Shown here: one piece after another, positions 21,874-29,658 of the stretch
Layout of the letters: each line of letters opens with the position of its first letter
Numbering within the stretch: position 1 is the first letter of the stretch
Translations under genes and position numbers: made by a program
Notes under the pieces: generated by a model
The model's input: only the letters and a program-made list of their open reading frames with translations
Told to the model about the DNA's origin: nothing
Database searches by the model: none
Origin: Thoreauomyces humboldtii
Taxonomy: Eukaryota; Chytridiomycota; Chytridiomycetes; Spizellomycetales; Powellomycetaceae
Direction of reading: 5' to 3'
NCBI GenBank assembly: GCA_027596035.1
Contig: JADGJA010000108.1
Coordinates: forward strand, 1 to 41,311
Length of the DNA stretch: 41,311 nt

Positions 21874-22081
21874 CAACACGTAGAAGGACTCGTGCTCGGA
21901 TTCACCAGCTACTATACAGTTCTGATCATAACGCCGCAAACACCTCGGTCGGGTTCCGGTTCTAGATTGTATTACCGGCATATGTACAGTTTTCCTAGGC
22001 ATCCCCATTCCCGGCTGCCCTTCCTACACCCTTCCTGCGTTCGCCGCCTGATTCTTTGCTTCTCGTCCATAAAACCCAAGA

Positions 22082-22723
22082 TCACTCGGCTGGTGGTCTA
22101 CGTCGCGAAGTCAGAAAGAGCGATTTAGACATGCCCAAAGATCATTACGAACGGGATGGTGTACTTACGCTCCTCCAGGAACAAACTTCATAATAGATGC
22201 GGACGCTCAGTAAGAAGAGGTTCCCGAATGTTTCCTTCATATTCGGTCGCAGATCTCTCTCTTACCATGCAGATGTTGTTGCCGTTCAGCAGCATCTGGT
22301 CCAGCTTGGTCTCTCGGCGACCCTGCAGCGTGTACTCGCTGCGAACGGAGCACGCCTATGATCAGTTCTCCTCGTAATCCAGTATGTCCGTACCCCTCGC
22401 TTCATGACGTACTACTCTGTCACATCCTCCAAAACCATATCTGCCGAGACGCTCGTGAGTGGCTACGATGAAGAGGTAGAGATAGACAAGGACAGACTCT
22501 GTACTCACTGACGTAGTCATCAAACCCAAGAAGAGTGCCGGTAAATTCCTTTTCCGACTTCATGACCACCCAAATTCGGGAACCGATGCATCGGTCGACG
22601 AGTTCTAAGAAAGGTTTCGGGGGGGTCAGGCGCCTTTCCCAGCACGATCTCCTCATCCGATGCAAAGACGGAAAGGTCTGACGTACCAAGAGGCAGGAGA
22701 TTTGGAGCAGCAGCGGCAGCCAT
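22082..22723 (-). CDS. LSM5: U6 snRNA-associated Sm-like protein LSm5
   Basis: Subunit of the heptameric LSm1-7 (cytoplasmic mRNA decay) and LSm2-8 (nuclear U6 snRNA) rings. The model starts at 22723 ([12 protein letters not shown]) and continues through four introns to give about 87 aa. The Sm1 motif region reads [20 protein letters not shown] and [18 protein letters not shown]; the Sm2 motif region reads [14 protein letters not shown]. These match the LSM5 signature closely. The last intron is optional: after FVPGG the sequence GC|GTAAGT is a perfect donor, and splicing to the acceptor at 22098 adds PPAE and stops at 22082. If unspliced, the TAA inside the donor (22165-22167) ends the protein at FVPGGA. 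It is divergent to the RidA gene, sharing a 250-base promoter region. Confidence 0.9.
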
Positions 22724-22973
22724 TGGGATCTGTCTGCGGATTCGTGAAGAGATGTATGGTTCGGGAAGTGAGAGGGAAATCTCACATGCATTCATTGAGG
22801 TCTGTACCCTATTCCCGGACGCTGGTAAACCCTCCCGAAACCGTGGCACTGCGGGACCTTGAGATGCTGCCGCTGCCGCTGCGGCACGACTGAGACTGCA
22901 GAGACCTGAACAAGACATGCCGAAGGCTCCAGACCTTTCAAATACAAAACTCTAAAGCAAAATAAGTCACCGA

Positions 22974-23378
22974 ATGGCCTCCCCGCTCACCCTCGTCAAC
23001 TCCCCAAATGCCTCGCGACCCCAACTCGGTGCCGGTCTGCCGTATTCGCACGCGGTCCTGGCATCCGGTCTGGCCTTCCTCACAGGACAGATCGGCCTCC
23101 CTGCGGACGCTTCCACCGTCGTTGCCGGCGGCATCCGCGCCGAGACACTTGCCACCCTCGCCAACATCAAGGCGATCTTGACCGAATGCGGGTCGAGCTT
23201 GGATAGGGTAGTTCGATGCGAGGTGTTCCTCATCGATCTCCAAGGGGACTTTGACGGGTTCAACGAGGCGTGGAAGGAGGTGTTTGGCGACCACAAACCG
23301 GCGAGAGCGGTGATGGAGATTAGGAAGCTGGGAATGGGTGCTAGGATAGAGATCGTTTGCACCGCGCATGTAGGATGA
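22974..23378 (+). CDS. RidA/YjgF/UK114 family enamine/imine deaminase
   Basis: 134-aa single-exon protein of the RidA family, which hydrolyses reactive 2-aminoacrylate and other enamine/imine intermediates made by PLP enzymes, often in mitochondria or cytosol. Family features are seen in order: GLPYSHAVLASGLAFLTGQIG near the N-terminus, TLANIKAILTECGSSLDRVV in the middle helix, KPARAVMEI with the substrate-binding Arg, and the C-terminal GARIEIVCTAHVG strand with the conserved Glu. Length is normal for the family (about 120-140 aa). No mitochondrial presequence is obvious. The ATG at 22974 directly precedes the family N-terminus. It converges on PNKP with 134 bases between stops. Confidence 0.92.
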   Translation: MASPLTLVNSPNASRPQLGAGLPYSHAVLASGLAFLTGQIGLPADASTVVAGGIRAETLATLANIKAILTECGSSLDRVVRCEVFLIDLQGDFDGFNEAWKEVFGDHKPARAVMEIRKLGMGARIEIVCTAHVG

Positions 23379-23512
23379 TGAACAAATCGAACAAAGGGTC
23401 GCTCTTCCAATGGCCCAGCATCAAGTCAGACTGTTTTCTCATGGCTCCCTGCTTATGAAGCTCCTCGGAAGGGGCGACACGAACTTCCCTGACCTACGCC
23501 TCCTTCGAGAAC

Positions 23513-25147
23513 CTACGAAAGATGCGACCCCCAGATCATCTCATCCACACTGTTTTCAAAACGCGGAACGAAGTCGACCTCCACAATCTCGTCGAACCCT
23601 TCGGCCAGGGTGGGCGGTGCAAACTTGCTCGCAAACATGCGAAAGGCAATGGTCGGGAGCAGGCCGACGGGAGGGGGTCCATCTGTCGCGCGACCGCCCT
23701 TTGCCAGTTTGACCGACTCATCCCATTGACCGTACGCGTTTCGGTTCTGGACGTAGGTTCGAAACACATTGTTGTGTCGACAGAGAGGTTCTTCGGCCGT
23801 CATGTGGATGCATCGGACGGGGATCGAACGAGCCTTGTCCTTCGCCACCTTGGCCGCCAGCTGGATGTATTGCTTCCTGACCTCAACGGTCGGGTTGGTG
23901 TTGTCGATGACTACGCTTTGCCCGACTTCGAGGGCCGTCTTCGCCATGCTCAGGCACTTTGCCAGTGTCTTGAGCGTATCCTGATTGATATGGGCGTACC
24001 CGTAAGGTAGAAAGTGGGTCTTCACGAAGGACGATTTACCGGATGCTGGTGATCCAACCACTACAATCATCTCTTGACCGGCGCGCGTGTAAGATCGGTC
24101 TCCTGCGTCCGTCGAGGCCGCTTTCAACCGCTGCGCATTCAAGAAGTTGCGGGGAAGAAATGGTGGGGGTGGAGCGTGATGCGAGTGGTGTCCGGTCGGT
24201 TTCACGGCAGTGATAAGTGTTTCCGTCGTACTGTGGGCAAAGAAAGCTTCTGGCGTGTAGAACGAGCATCCCACGTTCAATGCAAACTTGTTATCAGTGT
24301 CGGCAAAGTCCTTCTTGACGTTTTGTTTGTGACCGGCCGCTCTGCCAGCTGCGTCTCCGACATAGAAACTCGCTTGAAGATCTGGACGCACGCCGTCGTT
24401 GCAATCCCTCGCAAACACTTCCCACATCCCTGCACGAGGTTTCCGGTTCCAGTCGTCTCCCGTTGCTGCCAGAACAAGAATCGGTGGGGGTGCCTCGCCA
24501 ACCTTCTCGGCATGCTTCTTGATGGCATTGATGATGTTTTCTATCCGGCCCATAAAACTCGCTTTTCGTTTGCCCTGATTGGAATCGTTCACACCCTTCT
24601 GGTTCGAGAAGAAGACGATGCGGAAGCCTTCTTTGTGCAAGGATATGAAGCGATCTGGGATGGACGGATGAAAGAACCTCCAGTCGGAAGCATCCTTCGC
24701 GTGGACGCCCTTCGCGCACGAGATCGTGCCGTCAAAATCGAAGCCTGCGATCTTTGCCGACCCGCACTGCGATTGGTATGTTGCGGTGAGTATGCTACCG
24801 ATATTGGACCACTTGACCGCAGCGACCAAGCCCGTCACGACGATGTCCGCGGCTGTGCGTTTCGCGAAAAAGGGGTGCACAGCAGGTGCCTCAATTTTGC
24901 AGACCATCGTCGATTGGGTGACGGTTTCCGTTCGCTGGATCTTCGTCGAGCCAACCGAATTCTCGTCTGTGTGGGTCTCTGACATGGTCGTGCTCGTTTT
25001 GACCTGTTTGACAACCTGAATGTGCTTCGGGTCTTCTTCCCCTTCGATGATGTCTGTAGTATCGCTATCTGGATCCAACTCCCCATTTTCTCGGTGTTGC
25101 TTTGCGAGCATGTCCTCCAACTCTACTGAAGCCTTTCGTTTTGTCAT
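23513..25147 (-). CDS. PNKP: Bifunctional polynucleotide 3'-phosphatase/5'-kinase
   Basis: 544-aa DNA end-processing enzyme that removes 3'-phosphates and phosphorylates 5'-OH ends in strand-break repair in the nucleus. The HAD-type phosphatase domain shows FDFDGT (136-141, nucleophile Asp137), SNQKG (181-185) and GDAAGR (264-269). The kinase domain shows Walker A GSPASGKSS (365-373), INQDTLK (388-394) and VVIDNTNP (412-419). The N-terminal 110 residues are acidic and lack the FHA domain of animal PNKP, as in fission yeast Pnk1. It is a single coding exon in an intron-rich neighbourhood. On the coding strand a CACTAAC branch-like motif and TTCAG sit directly before the ATG, so a 5' UTR intron, or a coding exon upstream, is possible. 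Confidence 0.95.
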   Translation of the reverse strand: MTKRKASVELEDMLAKQHRENGELDPDSDTTDIIEGEEDPKHIQVVKQVKTSTTMSETHTDENSVGSTKIQRTETVTQSTMVCKIEAPAVHPFFAKRTAADIVVTGLVAAVKWSNIGSILTATYQSQCGSAKIAGFDFDGTISCAKGVHAKDASDWRFFHPSIPDRFISLHKEGFRIVFFSNQKGVNDSNQGKRKASFMGRIENIINAIKKHAEKVGEAPPPILVLAATGDDWNRKPRAGMWEVFARDCNDGVRPDLQASFYVGDAAGRAAGHKQNVKKDFADTDNKFALNVGCSFYTPEAFFAHSTTETLITAVKPTGHHSHHAPPPPFLPRNFLNAQRLKAASTDAGDRSYTRAGQEMIVVVGSPASGKSSFVKTHFLPYGYAHINQDTLKTLAKCLSMAKTALEVGQSVVIDNTNPTVEVRKQYIQLAAKVAKDKARSIPVRCIHMTAEEPLCRHNNVFRTYVQNRNAYGQWDESVKLAKGGRATDGPPPVGLLPTIAFRMFASKFAPPTLAEGFDEIVEVDFVPRFENSVDEMIWGSHLS

Positions 25148-25864
25148 GCTGAAGATGCGATGTCTATGTTAGTGGAGAATGTAGTTCGAGCGCGGATCCC
25201 TCTGTGAAGGTGCAGCGACTGGCTGTGCATTGCGTTTCAACAGACCATCCCTATGTTTGCGCAGCAGACCCTCGCCATCCAAACCCCCGTGACCCTTCTG
25301 ATCCCTTTGCTTTGGTCTTTTGAACCCACAGGGAGGGGCAAGCTTCCAGAAAAGTTGGAGAAGTGGGAGTGAAGCGCTCAGGGATGTGGGATTGGATCAT
25401 GTGCTCAAGTTCTCCTTGATGACAGATGGCATCGGCGACAAGTGATCTTGTTAATCTCTCTCCGGTTCATGATCCGATTTGTGTGTAAAGTGCTTGTCTA
25501 TCTGTAGATCTTTGGATTCTAATCTACAGGATACATGATAACGCTGTCCGGGGCCCCACGGTTCCTGATCCCCGTGCTTCCCTCCGCTTGCCCCGCGAGA
25601 GCCGGGGGCCAGACCCAAGCTTCGCTCGCTTGGTAGGGATCGTGGAGCTCAAACAACCGCGGAAGTCTGCTCGCACCCTAGTGCTCGCTCGTTCATTTGT
25701 TCCAAGCGAGAGGACACGAGGTCCCTTGATGAGCATCTTTAGGGCGCGGGGGTTCCAAGGTTCCGTTTCTCGGTTCCGTTTCTCCTTGTACGCCTCCTGC
25801 CTGTCCGTCGTGATTAAAGAACCTCCTATAAGTGCCTCCTGGTGTTTTCCGTCTTGCAGATAAC
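25148..25864. other. Intergenic region upstream of PNKP
   Basis: 717 bases between the PNKP start and the stop of the small membrane-protein gene, both on the minus strand. It contains a likely 3' splice site for a 5' UTR intron of PNKP near 25148-25170 and a 13-bp tandem repeat at 25759-25784. No tRNA and no protein-like frame were recognised. Confidence 0.5.
25759..25784 (+). repeat. 13-bp tandem repeat
   Basis: The unit GGTTCCGTTTCTC occurs twice head to tail in the intergenic region. No function is apparent. Confidence 0.7.
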
Positions 25865-26134
25865 TTAAGGAAGACGCTTTGACGGATTGACAGCGTTTCG
25901 TTGAGCCAGCTGCTGAGCCTCCACGATGTTTTTGAGATGTTCGGCTCGTCTACGTTGCTTGATGTCTTCCCGGACATATAGAAGGGATGCTAAACCGATT
26001 CCGAACGCGCCCATCCTATGTGTATATGAAGGCATTGTCAGGAGTGAACTATTTTTTTCGAGCTCAGGGGGGCTTGCGAAGGCGGTACAAAGGAAACCAT
26101 ACCATCCATAAAGAGTCTTTCCAACCCTTGTCAT
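25865..26134 (-). CDS. 60-aa single-pass membrane protein, two exons
   Basis: Two exons (26134-26103 and 26015-25865) join across an 87-nt intron with a GTATGG donor, a CCTGAC branch-like site and an ACATAG acceptor. The product begins MTRVGKTLYGWMGAFG and has one hydrophobic segment (about residues 8-26) followed by a strongly basic and amphipathic helix (REDIKQRRRAEHLKNIVEAQ). Small size, a positive N-terminus, one membrane span and a charged tail resemble small subunits or assembly factors of mitochondrial inner-membrane complexes, but I cannot assign a family. Without splicing the frame would run through to 26281 with an unrelated-looking N-terminus. It is divergent to the SH3-PX-BAR gene. 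Confidence 0.65.
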   Translation of the reverse strand: MTRVGKTLYGWYGFLCTAFASPPELEKNSSLLTMPSYTHRMGAFGIGLASLLYVREDIKQRRRAEHLKNIVEAQQLAQRNAVNPSKRLP

Positions 26135-26443
26135 TGCGGGCGCGGTGCGGTCCGAGGAGTGTTGCACGTTTGTGGGAAGACCGAAATGGGAAAAAGTCCG
26201 CGTCGGGTTTTCCGCCGCCAGCCGGGGCCAACCTGAATTCAGGTCTCGCCAGCCCCTGCAATTCTTGACCACCATCCCCACCCACCACCTGCACTACGTC
26301 CATCAAGGGATTGGAGGCCCCCATCGGAGAGACACCGCGCATCGCTGAGTGCAGTACGGAAGTCATTGACACCTTAGCGTCTTTGAGGAATCTTCGATCT
26401 CTAGTTGGTGCGCAGCAGTCCGTTCCCTTTTCCCAACTCGATA
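26135..26443. other. Divergent promoter region
   Basis: 309 bases between the small membrane-protein gene (-) and the SH3-PX-BAR gene (+). No distinct motif or hidden gene was seen. Confidence 0.5.
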
Positions 26444-29400
26444 ATGCAAAAACTTGCTCCAAACCCTCGAGGGCCTCCGCCACCAGTTCCACCAAAGCCT
26501 TCAACACTTCGTGCTCTGAGAGTGAGAGAGCGTGCACGAGTTTCCATCGCCACTCGAAGCTCTCGTTCACGATCGCTGCTGTCAAGCATTACGTGGGAAG
26601 GCAACCCAGTCGAGTCTCGGTCATCCCTTCCTGCCAGTGCCCCGACTCCTCGCATAAATGATTCCACCGGTGAGCTCACAAGCTGTGGACTGGAGGTGGC
26701 GTTTTGGCGTCTCATTTCCTCGTCACTGAAATGTCACTGGGCAGGTCGAGCGATTCCCGTATCCTCACCCTATGCAGGTGTCGAATCAAACACTAGCGGT
26801 GCACAAGGCGGGATGGCTGGAGAGGTTCTGATAATTCCATCACCTCCTGCGATCGAGCAACCGCTAGAAGCGCCTGTTCCGCCAGTGCCTGAACTCGCTT
26901 TAAATGGATACCAGACCTCATTGGAATGTTCTGCTGGAAGCTCACCTTCCACGTCTCGAACGGTTTCCGGAAAAGCTGTCTCCCGTACGCCCTCTCTTCG
27001 CTCGTCCATCTTTCGTCGTTCCGAGGGCGGTGACTCGGAACTCACGACGGAAGAGGCGATCCTAACTACCGTCTTCTCGGGACACCTCTCGCCAACGATT
27101 GCTGAAACTCTTTTGGACAACGAAGAAATGGAAGTAGTTCCGGTCTACGATGCCATTGCCGTCTATGATTACGATGCGGAAGGAGACGGAGAGGTCAAGG
27201 ACCCGATGACATTTCGATCGGGCGACCGCATTCGCGTTTTTGGAAAGCAGGATATCAGGAATACCGTTCTGGGCTCTGGAGATTTTGGCGGTGGTGGAGA
27301 AGATTGGGCCTGGGAGAAGGAAGTCGAGGTCTCGGATGGGTGGTGTCAAGTGGAGATCGGTGGGATTGTTGGCTTTGCTCCCGTCTCATACCTCCGATTC
27401 GCCAGCGATACTACACCACTTGAGACTCGCTCCGAAATCGAGCTCGTCCTCACAGATTCGCGGCCGCCTCTGACGCGATTTCCGGCTTTACCTACGCCCG
27501 CGCCCCTAAACATGGTAGACTCTTTTCTTTCGGGCAATGGCGAGGTCAGTCTGACTGGCACTTCGGATTCATCTATCTCGCAACTTAACTACCCGTCGGC
27601 TATGGCTGCGATCGGTCATGGAGTCGGAGCTATTACTGGCAAAGTTCGAAATCGACTTAGAAGGCTTCTTGGATCGTGGTTCGATGGTGACAGCGTGCAC
27701 GATTTTATCCTTGGAAAGGCAGCCGGATCGAATCCTGTCGGCGAAGCCGCTGTTGAAAGTGAGGGCGACGAGGATACTTCTGGCGCTGCGGAGTCTGGCA
27801 AGCACATGATCGAGGTAGTTCTTCTCATTGATTGCATTTTTGTCACGCTTCTTCTCATTTGATCCCGCTTCGCTTTCAGAGTGGGTTTAAATGGAGCTTA
27901 AATTCGCCAGCATATGATATCACTTTGCAGGTTGCGGAGCGCCGGCGCAAGGTGTCACTGGATGATGCCTACATCCGTCCTAATACCATCACCGATGAGT
28001 TTATTTCCTATAAACTTTTGAGCTGGGTAGGTGCAGCATCACCACTTCGTTCATTTCCCTTGCTAATGTAATCGACGTTATCAGTTTCCGGATGAAATCG
28101 GATCTTTGCAGACAGTCTTGACGGTGCACCGTCGCTTTAATGACTTTGAATGGCTTCACGGTCACCTCCAAAATCGTTTCCCGCCGAGCGTGATTCCACT
28201 TCCAGCCCTTCCAAGCAAGCAGCACATGCTATTGCCTACCCGACGCTTTGACAGGAACCATGTTGCCCTTCGCATGCGCGCTCTCGAGCGGTACTTGAAC
28301 GCACTCGCCCGGCACCCACTGCTTCGGAGTGAGGAAGTCGTGGTTCTCTTTCTGTCCTGCGGTGGAACAAGCGTTCGATCCGTCGCGAAAGACGATCGGG
28401 CTAGGTCTGCCATCGATCTGGGAGAAGCAGGGGCGTCGGTGGTCGTGGATGATGAGGAGTGGATCGATGCAAAACGTGTATACGACATCGAGAGCGCTGG
28501 TCGAAACCCGGGTCCGGCTAACTTTTACAAACGGATCGCCCTAACTGAGGATGTGCATCCGGAAACTGGGTAAGAATTAAAATTCCCGACCGAGGAGTCT
28601 TCGAAATCCTGACCCACGCTTAGTTTCCCAAATATGATGGATCGCTTTGCCAAACATCTATCCCTCTTCGAAGCGCATCTCGACCCGCTCGTAGAATCAA
28701 CGCAAAAGCATCAAACTACAGTTGTCAATCTCCATAACCGATACCAAGAGATGGCCGAGTGTCTTGAAGTCCTCGCTCGCGGCCAGTCGCAAGAAGGGCG
28801 CATGCTGCGCAACCTCGCCTGGTGCTGGAAACGAGGGTGTTACGACTGTCACGAGTTTTCGAACGCCCTCCTCGCGGTCTCCAAGCACCTCCAGGGCGTG
28901 GCAATCGCTTACGAACAACACGTCTGTAGCTGTCAGTCTCCGTTCGCTAACTTTCTTGGATTAGCAAAGCTGACCCTTTGCCTTTGTATGACCAAAGGCA
29001 CAAGAGGACCTTACGATCTTCAACGAACGCGTACGCGAGTACGCGACGACAGTGTCTGGTTTCCAGGCACTGTCTCAACTTAACGACGTGGCGGAATCCC
29101 GAGCCGAGGAACTCAGAACGACCACTTCGGATCCGACGACGACCGCCACGCTCGTCGAGTTCCCGGATCCTCAGCGACAGCCACCGGCGTCTACCGAGGC
29201 TATGCAGAAACGACTTTCCACCATCCTCTCCGTCGGGCAAGCAGAGGTCGAACGCTTGCACACGGAAAAGGTCGCGGCTTGGGACCTAGCGATCAAGGGG
29301 TGGATGGACGAGGAGATTGCTACACAGGAGAAGGTGCTTTGTCGGCAAATAGTTGATTTACGAAAATGCTTGAAGGTTCTCATTTTCTACGTGCTTTCCA

Positions 29401-29451
29401 TAGGTTCTCAATCACCTCTACGCCGCACGAGCTGCTCTTGGACGATCATGA
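26444..29451 (+). CDS. SH3-PX-BAR sorting nexin (SNX9-like)
   Basis: Membrane-remodelling protein of 869 aa from seven exons: 26444-26669, 26745-27814, 27880-28026, 28085-28569, 28624-28921, 28998-29333 and 29404-29451. A Pro/Ser-rich N-terminus is followed by an SH3 domain (about 208-300: AIAVYDYDAEG, DGWCQVEIGGIVGFAPVSYL), a PX domain for phosphoinositide binding (about 440-560: YDITLQV, RRFNDFEWLHGHL, PLPALPSKQ, RRFDRNHVALRMRALERYLN) and a helical BAR-like region (about 645-869: MDRFAKHLSLFEAHLDPL onward). The order matches the SNX9/18/33 group, which links endocytosis to actin. The SH3 carries a Gly/Asp-rich insertion (GSGDFGGGGED). The last exon is short and ends in VLNHLYAARAALGRS. The first intron is 75 nt, in frame and without a stop, so retention would add 25 residues. 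Confidence 0.88.
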
Positions 29452-29658
29452 AGGATGACATTGTTTTTTTTTGTAACCCCCTTTTGACATTCTATTCCTT
29501 TCCATTATCCCACACTGTAGTTAGTCATACTCCCAACCCTTAATTCTTAGTTACATTCAATCATCATTTTGGATTCTAAAGCTCATGACAGATATATGTA
29601 CAAATTCCACAAAAATGACTGAAAGCCACAGAGATTATGTAAAAGAGGCGGTTGCGAC

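Noticed and set aside
24074..24982. 302-codon plus-strand frame
   Set aside because: Shadow of PNKP, whose motifs are clear on the minus strand.
29377..29403. 27-nt intron ending the SH3-PX-BAR gene, bounded by GGTTCTCA repeats
   Set aside because: Too short to splice; a 70-nt intron starting at 29334 reaches the same acceptor in phase and gives the same C-terminal residues.
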